From: Chondrosia reniformis
Taxonomy: Eukaryota > Porifera > Demospongiae > Chondrillida > Chondrillidae
Assembly: GCA_947172415.1 (NCBI GenBank)
Contig: OX359193.1
Location: 1,250,501 to 1,314,500 of the forward strand
DNA length: 64,000 bases
Reading direction: 5' to 3'
Shown here: positions 37,101 through 49,800 of the stretch, one piece after another
Layout of the letters: every line of letters begins with the position of its first letter
How positions within the stretch are numbered: the first letter of the stretch is position 1
The notes under the pieces: generated by a model
The model's input: only the letters and a program-made list of their open reading frames with translations
Told to the model about the DNA's origin: nothing
Database searches by the model: none
Position numbers and translations under genes: made by a program

Positions 37101-39723
37101 TAGTTAATATAATACTGTATACACATGTGACATACGTACTAATACTTTGATCAATAATAAGTGTTGCTGATGCTCAAATTGTAACCAATTCATTATGGAA
37201 GCAACAAATACCCCATATTACTTCACATGTGACATATTACATACATAGTATTAACTCTTTGCGATTCGTGTTTTTCACTTTCACTAGCCCTTTGCAGTTT
37301 TTAGGCCAAAAAGTGGCTCAAACGTCAACATTAATTGTATCCATCATAAGCCATAAACCTTCAGTATGCTCTTGTAAACTAATGCCTGGCCTTTCTATGT
37401 ATGTTTACAACTGTGTGCTATTTCACTATCCTAAAATGAAGTTTTAACAGTTATAATGATGAAGCACAAACTCACATGATTGGCTTTGTCAATATTCAAT
37501 CCACTAGCCAGGTCATCACTCATTAGAAATTTGAAGACTTTCTCTTTTCCGTACATGACAGAGTAGTGAAGTGGAGTATTACCAGCCACGTCACCTTCAT
37601 TCAAGGATGGATGTGGAGCTTGAGAGGCAGACAAGAGTGCTTGAACTATTTCAACATTATCTTGTAGAACAGCCCAATGTAGTGGTGATCTGCCATCCTG
37701 AAATGAGGAAAATATGAAGATTTTTTTTAAATTATTCAATTTGGAGAATTAAATAAAATGACATTTTTTTAAGAATTGGACAAAAAATCTTGAACCTAAT
37801 TTGAGAGATATGTTTTTATTTTCAATGTACACACAATTGCAACAGTAGAAACATTCAATAATTACGTAGCTCAACAGTTATAGTAACATGACTAAATATG
37901 CGTAATTAGTATGTATACAGACAATTCATGATTGATCATACATGCATTCAGACCAAGAATGAATGCTTAAGTAACACTAGGTACATATGATTTACTCAGT
38001 ATATGTAGAGAACTATAGGCTTACCTGATCTGCTAAGACGTGATAACTCTCTGTTGTTAAGCCGAGTAACCTATTGACTGCATTTATGTTGTTGTAGATC
38101 ACTGCTTGCTGTAACAATGTCCTTCCATCCTACATACATACAGTGATGTAAAAATTAATGCTAAAATTATCAAATAAAATAAACTTGCATACATTTCTCT
38201 TTATTGGAGGTATATTTATCGTCTTTTCCAAGAGCATATCTAAAATATCTATTCCTTCTCCATCTCTTAGGGCTAGGAACAAAGGACTCTCTCCTAGTTC
38301 ATCACCTTTGCTAACATCAGCTTTACCGAGAAGTAACCTCTTCGCCAGTTTGGTGTCCTGTCTGATGGTTGCCCAATGAAGAGCATACTTTCCATCAGCA
38401 CCAGGTACAGCATTTGGATTAGCACCTCTCTTCAAAAGAGCATCGGCCATGAACCATATCTAAATTAACATCAATGAATAATATAATCCCAATAAAGAAA
38501 ACCTCTTAATAATGAAAAAATATGTTTGTCCCAATGCTGTTTATTATTCGGAGATTCTACTGTATTGGATCATCTGTGGACTTAGAGAGTACAGTATAGA
38601 GTAATTTAGGCACGGGGTACTGTAAATCCCAAAATTAAAGCAGTCCCTTTATAATTAAAGCTAGTTGCGCGTATAATATGGAGTTGAGTATGGGGTAATT
38701 TATAGGACAACTCAAATAGGGGTTAACATTTCACTTACTGAATTAAGCCATATAGAAGTCTATATCTGTGGCTTATGATGAAAAAATTGCTTTAATGTCC
38801 CAAATTACCCCAGGCAATTGAACATTTAACTACTGATTTAGATCCGGTAAAGAAGACCCACTTCAGAGAACAGTGCCTTGAGACAGATTTATGTAGAAAA
38901 TTCATAGGTTTGCAATCATTTTTTCTAGCTAGTACTCTCTGATATCGGTTGTTATATTTTTTTGCTTACTGCATTGTGGTTGTATGTTCCATTCACTACG
39001 TGAGCAAGTGCCTTGTTTTTGTCTCCGCCAAAGCTTTCAAGTTCCAACAGACTATCAACCAGGACAGCGACTTCAGGCTTCTCCATTTCATCATCTCTGT
39101 CCACATTCTTGACCCGCTTTTTCCTTCTTTGTGATTTACCCTTGACATCTTCTGCCTTAGAACCAGCTTTGTCTGTAGCTTCCTTGGGCTGTTCTGCACT
39201 CCTGGCTTGCTCTCTGCTCTTGTGACCTATAGCTAGCTTGCCTACACCTTTCTACTCGAACACATAATATATGCTTTACTTGAATTAGTCATATCTAGTT
39301 ATGCTGTCATGCACACTTGATCAGAGGTCCAGGACACTAATTAAGCTTATGTACCTTAATATGTTGCAAACTCGCCAGTTCCTCTAGCCATGCCGTTTCA
39401 CTTTGATTATAATCAATCAGCAAGACCACATTCTCATTTAACTCTTCCCATTCGGTCAAAGGGTCCTTCTTCTTATCAACTGATGACGATCCGGCGCTTT
39501 CCTTCTCTTCCTTGCTTTTTTTAAATTTTAGGAGGCCGCCTAGCCGAAACCTTTCTTCTTTATTGTCAGATCGGGTTGCTGCTGCTGTAGTACTTCTAGT
39601 ATCCACTTCCTCCTCATTCTGCAGCAACTGTGATTGAGAGGATTGCAGATTTAATTTCGGATCAAGCATGACCGGCTCAGTTATAACACTTTGTAACTCG
39701 TAATCTTTAGTTTTAGCAGCCAT
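28548..39723 (-). CDS. Ankyrin-repeat TRP-like cation channel, copy B (complete)
   Basis: Hand-built model of 30 exons, 1,682 aa, in frame throughout. Residues 1 to about 215 are polar (MAAKTKDYELQSV start), followed by roughly sixteen ankyrin repeats in exons 3-19 (DGRTPLH, NEAGYTALDV and similar), a linker, six channel helices with a pore loop, and a C-terminal coiled coil. TRP traits are the pre-S1 HPAVQTLLDYKWNF, pore loop PWHTLFFGIRTLIEGGG, and end of S6 VVLLNVLIAQMSKTYED. This is the layout of TRPA/TRPN/TRPV-type channels: plasma-membrane non-selective cation channels acting as sensors. Subfamily cannot be settled by eye. Start at 39723 is chosen because paralog C starts at the same residue and has an upstream in-frame stop; B could add ten residues from 39753. 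It carries two insertions absent from C. Confidence 0.9.
31152..31571. mobile_element. Insertion of about 420 bp specific to copy B (MITE-like, multiple hairpins)
   Basis: Copy C reads straight through at this point (about 46978), so the insertion is precisely delimited. It contains three hairpins: accacggcgtt/aacgccgtggt (31163/31259), gggcgcatagcgccc, and a long perfect stem gggatataacaggatttaag/cttaaatcctgttatatccc around 31470-31530. Its right end 'ggttgccccggcaacggagtatatta' matches the end of the element at 19195. An open frame at 31270-31515 has a CxC-C-C-C stretch but no recognisable product. Confidence 0.75.
32996..38459 (-). other. Ankyrin-repeat exons of channel copy B
   Basis: Exons 3-19: 38193-38459, 38025-38129, 37476-37697, 36921-37079, 36736-36849, 36464-36619, 35705-35806, 35534-35638, 35393-35470, 35085-35249, 34658-34858, 34306-34596, 34086-34184, 33879-34004, 33533-33622, 33395-33467, 32996-33259. 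Most start with an (E/D)G-T-PLH type repeat opening and nearly all introns are phase 0, so single repeats correspond to single exons. Exons 12 and 13 (35085-35249, 34658-34858) are a non-ankyrin linker that resembles the N-terminal exon 2 (E-S-F/I-G-G-x-K-x-K-A-L-A). Confidence 0.85.
35978..36364. mobile_element. MITE-like insertion in an intron of copy B with target-site duplication
   Basis: A 387-bp GC-richer block is flanked by direct repeats atgtatt (35971-35977 and 36365-36371) and has imperfect terminal inverted repeats aaggtaagg/ctttacctt. Inner inverted repeats 'ggggatttccggacac' and 'gtgtccggaaatccc' lie near each other. The corresponding intron of copy C lacks it. The 7-8 bp target duplication fits hAT-like elements, but there is no transposase. 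Confidence 0.8.
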
Positions 39724-39938
39724 GGTTTGCATTCGAGCTGAAGAGGACCACACTACAACAATTATTCACGACCCCCTTAGGCTATCCACGCCCCTAAGTA
39801 TAGTGTTATTAAAGCTAGACTATGATTAATTTGACAATGAATATCATTTATGCTAGACGACACTCATTTAACCGCATAATCGAAAACGATATCGAATAAA
39901 GAAAAACGAGAGGGAATTTTGAACACAGATTGGTGGCA
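39724..39938. promoter_or_regulatory. Divergent intergenic region between channel copy B and the coiled-coil gene
   Basis: Only 215 bp separate the two start codons. It must hold both promoters and 5' UTRs. No TATA box or other element could be assigned. Similarity to copy C's upstream region ends within about 20-25 bp of the start. Confidence 0.5.
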
Positions 39939-42933
39939 ATGGCTAAGAAAGAGTCATCGAGAGACCAAAGTCATCTCTTTGAGCACATAAAGCCGCAAGA
40001 TTGGAGTATAGTTCTACCTAAAAGGGGTGGTGCTGGCGACTCTAGAGGGATAGTGTCTTCAACCCCAGCTGTAGCGTCATCTTTTCGGAACCCGCAGCTT
40101 CTTCCCTCTATTCTAGATGTTAGCTTTATCCCAAATGTGTCAAAAACACAAAGTATGATGAGACAAGTATAAGTGTCTTTATAATTTATAAATTGTATGA
40201 ATGTTAAGTAATTTACAAAGTTGTATGAATGTTAAGTAATTTACAAGTTGTATGAATGTTAAGTAATTTACAAAGTTATATGAATGTTAAGTAATTTATA
40301 AGTTGTATGAATGTTAAGTAATTTACAAGTTGTATGAATGTTAAGTAATTTACAAGTTATATGAATGTAAGTAATTTACAAAGTTGTATGAATGTTAAGT
40401 AATTTACAAGTTGTATGAATGTTAAGTAATTTACAAGTTGTATGAATGTTTAGTCTTTATTTTGGGTACATAGGTTCACCTTTTGTTAACACAACGGCTG
40501 GCAAGAATAGGGAAGTACGTATGTTTTCATTGATTCAAATAATTCTTTATCTCTCATATGTTTCACTTTGTAACTTGTGGCTCCTTTATATAAAGTATGC
40601 ATGAAAAATCTAAGGTACCATTTTCCTACATTCTATGCCTATTCTGTAAAAGAGCCTATAAGGGAACTAAACCTGAAGAGAGCTTTGCAGGAGTCCTTTC
40701 TTCCTTCTTTTCCCTTCTTTCATCTTCTTCTCCACTGGGTCAGACAGCCGTTTCTGGGAATTCTACCCTTCGTCAGTGATCCTGTCTTTTTCTTTATCTT
40801 GATCTGTGAATTCTTCGCATGTGCTTTTTGTATCTATGTTGCACTGTTCAGCCAAATCCCACTTGCACTGATACTTGTATTTTAATTATATGAAGCTTCT
40901 GGGTGTTTCCCTTCTATTATAGTTTGGTGGAAAAGGAGACCACGCCCACACCACCTGGGTACCAACTGATAGTCAGCTTGACATTCTGAAGGTCCGAGCA
41001 AGGCAGTGGTACTGCCTTCTACTAACTGTAAGAAATTGTTTTTTTTTTCTATTTATTGTTTGAAAGTACAGATTGTACTGGAACTATGTACATATTTGCT
41101 ATCTACTCAAATATTCACTTTTATTTACTCTTCTTATATAGGCTATGAAATCTTATGAAGAATATGCACAGCACTGTACAGTTAGTAAAATCATAATACA
41201 CATGTGTATGTTGTACAATTTACCATGTATTATATACGTAATTACATAAATATAGAAAATATTTTTGTTTTATGTACAATGAATATTGTCTAATGTTTGT
41301 AATTTGGTACTGTATTTATTACATATGTGTGTACATACGTATTTAATGTATATAATATGTAGATGAAGCCATAATGTATGTTCATAGATACAACTTGACC
41401 TGCTTCAAAGAGAGATTACTTCAAGAAAGAAAGAAATTGCACAATTAACAGCTGAAGTCAAACATTTTAAGCTGCAGATTGCATTGGAACAAGTTCTTTC
41501 TTGTCAGGTTTGGCACACTAAGATACTAAGTTGCACTACATTCACTGCATTGGTATTGTCAGGTTTGGCACACTAAGATACTAAGTTGCACTACATTCAC
41601 TGCATTGGTATTGTCAGGTTTGGCACACTAAGATACTAAGTTGCACTACATTCACTGCATTAGTATTGTCAGGTTTGGCACACTAAGATACTAAGTTGCA
41701 CTACATTCACTGCATTGGTATAAACGTTAAAAATTGTATCATAATGTAATTGTATGCATGCATACATTATGTATATAGGAAGCTGATTTGGATAAATGTA
41801 GTCAATTACTGACTAGGAGTTTGCTGGGTTATGAGAAACTGGCCTCAGCAATAGATAGCAGTAGACACTGGATTCAAATGACAGATGTTCACAAGATCAA
41901 TGAAGGTAGGCATGTACATACGTATGTTTAAATGATGTTGTTTATATTTGGAGTATTATATGTACGTATGTATATGTATTTATATTATCTAAGTAACAAA
42001 TTATTAAGTAACAATGAAAACAATATAGGGGATTCCCCTAAAATGTGTGGAATATTCAATTGTAAATGATTAGCCCTAAAAGGATGATACCTGCAGACAT
42101 TGTACAATTTAATCCATAAATCTTTAGCCTATAAGACATATATACGTATATACAGTATATGTCCGTATAGAAGCCGGGCTCAAATAGAGGCTGGGTCAAA
42201 ACTCCCTGGAAAGAAATAGAGGCCCGGGCCTCTATTCGGACATATACGTATATACTTTAACTCTAACCTATTTTATTAATATTAGATGTAATGTTAAATG
42301 AGTTAGCCAAGTGTGAGCAGGTTATGAAAGAAATCCTACAGTTGATGGCCAACTGGAATGGACAGAATGTAAGTTCTGTAGTCATACGTAGAAGAGCAGG
42401 CATGAATATAGTACAGTACATCGCAATGCTTTGATTACTGTATGTAACTTGCACTGTGTATGTACATTTATAGCCGTTGCCATGCCAACTGGCTGGTTAA
42501 TGGTGGAGAAAGTCAAACAGGATGTGAATCAATTAGTCACCTTTTACAGTGCTATCAAGGCTAATAGTATTCATTGATCAGTTGCCACAGTTGCCTCTGG
42601 GCTATAGCATATACATACCATACATCTATATATGTTATAACTTGTATATACCTTATGTATAAACCCAGGTTATTTCTTCACGGCAATATATTGTGAAGTT
42701 AAGGGACATGTTAATCTTTGAAGAAGTAGCAATGAAAAAGTGAGTCTTACTTGAATGATCAAAATATTCCATAACTGGTGGTTAATGGCACTACGTACGT
42801 ACATACAACTAGAATGTACTCACAATTCTTCCTTACTTGTGTTTCCAGTCTGCAGAAGACTATAAAAGAAGTTGTAAGAAAAGAAGTAGAAGCTCTTAGT
42901 GCAAAGTTTCATTCAGAAAACTCTGATTTATGA
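39939..42933 (+). CDS. Coiled-coil protein, possible HAUS8-like augmin subunit
   Basis: Nine exons in consistent phase: 39939-40166, 40923-41027, 41142-41180, 41388-41507, 41779-41905, 42286-42368, 42669-42739, 42849-42933; total 285 aa (eight junctions checked; a further small exon is not excluded). The N-terminus is disordered; the rest is helical and heptad-rich (QREITSRKKEIAQLTAEVKH). The segment LLGYEKLASAIDSSRHWI resembles the A-LDTTRH region I recall from HAUS8, a component of the augmin complex that recruits gamma-tubulin to spindle microtubules. That identification is tentative; the coiled coil is secure. Introns 1 and 4 contain minisatellites. Confidence 0.75.
40195..40450. repeat. 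26-28 bp minisatellite in intron 1 of the coiled-coil gene
   Basis: About ten copies of 'tatgaatgttaagtaattta' followed by caa(a)gtt(g), varying by one or two bases. Confidence 0.9.
40597..40835. repeat. Dispersed repeat family member in intron 1 of the coiled-coil gene
   Basis: Long copy of the family described at 56468-56728, same orientation. Confidence 0.8.
41502..41720. repeat. 55-bp tandem repeat, four copies, spanning an exon-intron junction
   Basis: The unit begins 'ttgtcaggtttggcacacta' and its first copy contains the last bases of exon 4 and the splice donor cag|gtttgg (41507/41508). Each later copy repeats the same donor. Because 55 is not a multiple of three, use of a downstream donor would shift the frame. 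Confidence 0.9.
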
Positions 42934-43810
42934 TATTTTAAACATTTTACTATGTGTACCTCTACATATAATATTGATAAGTGAATAATCAGTGAGAGGA
43001 TATTATTTCAGACCAGCCAAGAGGCTGAGGTCTTGTCCTGGTCTGGTATTTGGTATATATGGTGGGAGACCAAAGTCCTATTAAACAGCAACCCATGATT
43101 GCCTCCCAGTCATCAGTCCCCCATGATGACAAAAATCAATAAAAGAACCATATAGCAAGCTGTTTCTTTCTTAGGCTCTTCGGTATGGTACACTCCATTG
43201 GTGATGTATTTTAAGTAAATAGATAGAGATGAGGAAAGAGCATGTGCAGTTGTTGAAAGATTCTAGAGCCAAAATAGTCCAGATCCCCCAAACACAAGTA
43301 CGTATGTAAATTATGCATATTTCAGTGTCACCTGTCAGAAGGAATACGTATATACGTACGTACGTAAGTGCTTATATCAGCCAGTCATTCAGTTCATCAA
43401 TCTGAAACCATAGACATCTTTATAATATACACTTTGGAAACTCATGCTGTAAGGAAGCAGATTGAATCTTGTATATAGATTAAATAGAGAAAACATGTCA
43501 TTCAGTATAAAGTATACCCATGCAATTAATTTTATTTGCAAATATCCACCACTATAGATTGCGCAGTTTCTTGAAATTCACAGTAAATTATATTCAGCAA
43601 TATATACGTAGTTAAAGGCTGTAGTTTTATAGTGACTCAGGTTGCCTGGTAATTATATATATCTTTAATATATTGTTATCATACTTTCGTGGCTGTAAAG
43701 ATTGCAAAGTGATAATATCAATTCTATAGCTAGTGTATGTATCCAGTGTTAATTACTAAATCATCCATTAAGATGGACCCTATTGTTATTCAAACGTCCA
43801 CTAGTATACT
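42934..43810. other. Intergenic region downstream of the coiled-coil gene and channel copy C
   Basis: Two convergent genes end here. I see several tacgta-rich palindromic runs (43345-43366) and no gene. Confidence 0.5.
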
Positions 43811-46800
43811 CTATGGTGTCATTGGTCTAAATCTTTTTACTTTTGCACTCTCTTGCTTCTTGAAGGATCTTTGACTAAATAAGCGACTCATAGCAGGAGG
43901 ATCAACAAGAGAGTGTAGGCTTTGATTAAGCTTCTCAATTTCTCTCTTGATGAGCTTAAGGTCTTCCCTAAGCTCCTCTACTTTTGTTGAATCAGAAGAT
44001 CTACGTACATATTTACATTTAGTAGCCTTGAAATTTTAGTTTCAGATGTAAAATGGATGCCTTACTCTGAAGATCTTTTCTTCTCATGTGCTTCTTTCAA
44101 GGCTTCAATTCTCTCTTCATCTTCATTATTAGGTAAACATAAAAGGTTCAATGAGTATTGCAGAGTCATGAATGTTATACATATAATACAACCTACCAAT
44201 TAAGAGGTACTGTCTATAAGGTAATTCCCCTAAATCTTGCCTATATCTGTTTAGATGTCTGGCTAAAGCTTGGTAATATTTAGTGTTAACTTCCTCTGCA
44301 GTATCTTCATATGTCTTACTCATTTGAGCAATCAACAAATTTAGCAAGACAACAATCACAAAGAACAGGAAGACAAGGTAGGCTATCATTGGCAGCCACC
44401 TAAAAGTAAATGAAGTACCAAAGAATTCCCCTAAATGTTAAAATTAATGGGAAATATGCTTACGAGAATCCAATGTATGTTCCTGTGCTATCAGTTGCAA
44501 AATAATCATCCAACAGTCCTCCACCCTCGATTAGTGTACGTATCCCAAAGAATAGAGTGTGCCAGGGATAGCTAGTATAAAGAAATAACTTTTGTGATGT
44601 ATATATAGACATAGGCATAGTATAGAAGGTCCGGTGGACCAGAAGCCACTGGACCAATAATTTAGAGAGCAGCAAGCATTTTTCAAATAGAGAGAATGGA
44701 CCAATGGTATGGCAATCGATTATGTCACCATTCACTTCCACCTCGCTTTATGACTTACGTATGTCCTAGTCTTGCTAGGTTAGAGTTATGGTTAGAGTTT
44801 GTGTTAGGGACCCCTGAAGCTAATTACCCTAACCCAACACTGATACTAATTCTAACCCTAGCAACACTTGGACAAAAGTCATAAAGCAAGGTTGAAGTGA
44901 ATAGCGATGTTATCGATTGCATAATACATACAGTTGGTTCGTCCTTTCTACCGGATCCATTTTACCTTCTTTGAATTATACTTGTAATGTTTCCACTTAA
45001 CACTGTTATTTATTGACTACATATTAACAACGGCCATTTTGGGATTTGGGAACGAGATGGAGAATATGCAATTGCATTGTGCATTGTCTTATTAGTCTTT
45101 GGTAAATTGACGGTTTTGAGTTAAGATGATTTTTGCCTGACCAATGATTCTGATACTGCTACGGTACCTTGCTAGAAATGTAGCCACCATTACTTACAGT
45201 GTGTCTAGAGAATGCAAGGTTTGATCTGGTCTGATGTTTCCATTATCCTCAATCAATATTCCAGACCTCAGTGCAAGGTAGAATGAGCCCACAAAGACAA
45301 AGAGGACCAACATAAAGAACACCAAAAACCTAGATATGTCTTTCTTCAATATTTCCACCAAGGCATACAGGTAAATTCCAGTAAACCTGTAAAGGCAAAT
45401 AATGCATGTAACTATATATGGAGCACGCATGCATGTATGGCCTATTGGAAAAGTAGAAGAGCTAGGAGAAAACTCTTGTACCTCAATGTTCAAAGCTCCA
45501 ACTAGGTTAAGTTCCCTATAGGCTTTTACTCTAAAGTAGTTTTAGCATGTTAGAAAAAACAATAGATTATTCATAAATAAACATAATTCAAACAGAAAGT
45601 TTAACCTTTGGAAGAAATATGTATACTTATATCTTATAGCCTAGGTTAGTACACTATACAGCAAAATATATATTGATAGCTGTGAAGTTACAAAATATAG
45701 CTTTTTCTTATAAATGACGTATTGTAAGCAGGTTATATTAGTTTAGTGATACAAAGCATTGTGACTTACTTATAAACTGTTACAAACTCAAATATCAGCA
45801 TTGCGTTGAAGAAATAGGCCAGACAGGCAAACACCCATTGCTGTGTTGATGCATAAACACAAACTCTATTGATCTCAATGTTGTTTGGTGAAGGCATACT
45901 ACAGTAGTCAATGCCAGTTGATGCACACCAGGTTGTAGTAGCCCTCAAAGGAACCACAAACAGTAATGGGATTAATATAGCAGGTATCTGCAGCCAATTG
46001 AGATGATCCTTAAAGTAATTCTTGGCTCTATAAAAACACAAAATTCATGACACTGTTAAATATGTAAGTATGTATACCCAGTAAATATATAAAATATGGT
46101 CTGTTAAGTACGTATTTACTTTCTCATTTCTATCACTTCATCAAATAGCTTCCAAATAAAGTACATCAATGACAATATCTCAAAGGCAAGTCTAGCCCAA
46201 TCCCAGCTGTCCACATAGCACCCTGGATTAGGGCGGTCTGGTCTGCTACCTATGAGGAAAGCCATGGTCAAAATTGCCATTCTAATCAGATAGAAGAAAA
46301 ACAGCTTCCTGTAGAGAGAAAAGGAAGAGCGAGACATAAATGTTTAACAGATACTAGTACAGTAGTAACTAAAGTGATTTCCTTACGTATGGCGGACAAA
46401 TGCAAAATTCCACTTGTAATCCAGTAATGTTTGAACAGCAGGATGAGAAGCAACCGTCTATACATACGTATATACATACAATACAAAATATAAAACAACT
46501 GAGTACTCTAGCTATGTACCGGCTATATGAACAAACAATGTACTGCCAATTTTTGTGTAATGTTTTACTTTACTAAACGATTACTCAATCTGTTAATTTT
46601 TAGAGGTTTTAATAAATGTACTACTATAGTCTGCATGATAACTAACCTGCTTTGAAGCCAAATGAAAAAAAGGTTTCATTTTGCTAGTCCTAACTCTTTT
46701 CTCAGTGTCATTCTCTTTGCAAATAGTGAATGGCTTTGTACAAGTAAACAAAAGATTGGTTGGAATCTTTAGAACAAAAATCAACAGGATGAGGAGACTG

Positions 46801-49800
46801 TGGCAACAGCCATGATGCTGATCTTCGTGCTCTTTAATGTCATCAATACTTTCATAACTGGGGCTATCGGTGTCAAGAGCTTCACAAATCACTACTCTAT
46901 TTCCGACAACAAACTTATCCAGTGCGGTCTCAGTCAACTCCTAGCAGTTATCAAAATTTTAATACAAAAAATATTATTATATGATATACCGGTATGGCAT
47001 TTGCAACACTTATACAGTGGAACTTTTGAATGCATGAAGGACATTTTATGACTACTTTAATATTTGACATCTCATTATTATATCAATTAGTTCTCTCTCT
47101 TTAGATGTGATTGTAATGCTTTAATCTTAGCATAAAATATTAAGTTATAATCCGCCTTTAACGTAATAGTTTGAGTGACACTGAGTTAATTGTTGGGTGA
47201 GTTAGGAGTGTCCATAAAGAGATTTCACACTTTATATGTTATACTGTGTATATACATATACAAAATCTGCAATATACGTAGCTATACCTTATTTTTATTT
47301 GTCAGGCAATCCTGGAGAGTAATTCTCTCACTGGTTAATACTTTAACAAAACTGTAGAAACAAAAGTTCTGGATATACCATTTTTCTTTAGCAGAAAATG
47401 TATGTATCACATGTCTTACTCTGGTCCAGAAATCTTATCAAGTTCATTCTTTGCAGTAGCATAATCCGGTTGATTCCCTTCCAAACTTCTTGTCAACTGG
47501 GTCACATCACACTTAAACATATCAGTTGCCTGAGTAGAGCTGTCTCCATAAAAGGCAGCTAAAGTTTGCTGTAGACCTCCTGAACCTATATACGTATGTG
47601 ATTAAGATAATGCGCAGTTGACAACCACGTAAATATACATCTGATGTCGAGGAACCTCAGTCCAAAAGAAACCATATAGCATACAGACTTGGTATATATT
47701 GCAAAAATTCCCAAAAACAGCTGTCTAGCTCATGGCTAGTGACAAAAGAAAGACAAAACAGTAGGCAGACCAACCATACCCTCATCACAATAGAAATTCT
47801 AGAAAAGCAGTCTATTCAATTGTATGATCTCTTATGTCTTATAATGCATGACTGTCAACATTCAGAAAATGATATTAAAATTATTCATGATGACTTACCA
47901 GTGGTGCTGCTAGTCCATGCTTTCTCTCTTACAGTTTTCATTGAGTGCACTATGGTCTCCCATAATGATTTCCAAAAGCTGACTTCAGCAACATCAAAAT
48001 TCTCCAGAAAGACATCCAATGCGGTGTATCCGGCCTCGTTTGCCAAGCCATGATCTACTCTTTTCTTTAGCAATGTACTTGCTATCTCTACATCTCCCTT
48101 CTCTGCAGCAATGTGAAGTGCTGTCTTACCCTTAGCATCCTGGACATTTCTCAATTCTGAACCTTTTTTAAGCAAAGATATATTCAGGTAAATTTAAATA
48201 TTAAACATGGAGCTCCAGGTGCATTGGGACAGAAACACTTACAATGTTCACAAAGGTATTCAATTTTAGGCATGTAGCTGGAATACGTGGCATGATGGAG
48301 AGCAGTCCAGTGTTTCTAAAAAATCAATAAATCCATAATATATGTATAAAATAATGCTAATGACAGAAAGTAGAGACATCCTCGAGCTCAGCTTACATCA
48401 TCAGTGGCTTCCATGTTTGCCTTCTTTTTGATCAGAAACATAGTCTCTAGAGTGCTCTCCACAGAATGAAATAATGTCCTTTTATCCTATAACATTATGC
48501 ATAATTAGCAAAAAATAAAAGTAACAATTTCTATGTACAAAACAAGTAGCTATAGCTATAGTATCATTATAAATCTATTTATAAGATACACTTAACAACC
48601 GGTAGTGCATAAGATATATATATGGACTGTCTACAGCAGTAACTGAACATTACAGTGACTATGGATTGACTTAATATAAGGAATACATCACGATCTGTAC
48701 ACTGCACCTCAGGATCACCCTTGTTTAACTCAGCTGCATCTAGTCCATATTGCAAGAGTAACTCTGTCTTTACTAGAACTTGCACTGGGTTCCTTGTAAG
48801 AGAATATGAACAGTGCAAGGCTGTATTCCCTTCCTATACATAATATAGCATATATATGTACGTATGTAACTGTAAGTCAAAATGGATCAAACATTGGATG
48901 ACTAAATTTAGTTCTTACAGACCTGGTTCTTGGCTTTAGGGTCAGCACCTCTTAGGAGAAGCAACCTTACATCTTCTATTCCTCCAAACCTTGCAGCAGA
49001 ATGTAAGGCAGTTTCTTTCTCCTGTATGTGTGTATAACAAAAAACATATAACAACAATCCATCTTAGTATAATAATGTGAACAAACTTATTCTATAAAAT
49101 GGCTACCATGCATAACAATACCAGTCATTGCAATTTTAATCTAAGTGTAAAGTAGTAACATTAGATAATCCACAATAAGTACATATAGGTATAGGAGAAC
49201 ACTTAGATATTGACCTTTCCATCAACTAGTGATACATCAGCTCCATGTTCCAAAAGGATGACCATTGCTGGATGATTGGTGTGACCATCAACACAGCATG
49301 TCATTAGAGGGGTCTTGCCATCCATGTAGTCCTGCTCATCAACGAATACACCTCTTTGCAGTAATTTCTTCAGTAACCAGATACAATCCCTGTCTCCTTT
49401 CATTGCAACAACTTTGTGAAGTAATGATAAATCTTTTTCACATTCTTCTTGAGCTTTAAGTGGGTCAGCCCCTCTACTTAGCAACTCTGCAGTCATGCAT
49501 ATCACCTTGACAACAAATGAGGATTTTAATTATAAGAAAATGAAACAAAAATGAAGAATTACTTACCAAATAAGGACAAGATATAGGATAAGGGCATTTT
49601 GCTATTCCAAACAAAATGGCAAGAGCTTTATGCTTCTCCCCACCAATAAAGCTTTCATTGAGAAATGCATCAACCATCTTTACCACTTCATGCGCTTGCT
49701 TAGAAGTGAGCTCAGTTGAAAGACCATGAAACTGACTAATGCCATGTACAGACTTCTCCATTTCAGCCTAGAGAATTAAACAGATGTAGTAGAACAATTT

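Noticed and set aside
37140-37440. Possible missing exon between channel B exons 5 and 6
   Set aside because: Exon phases join without it and no conserved segment is shared with copy C there.
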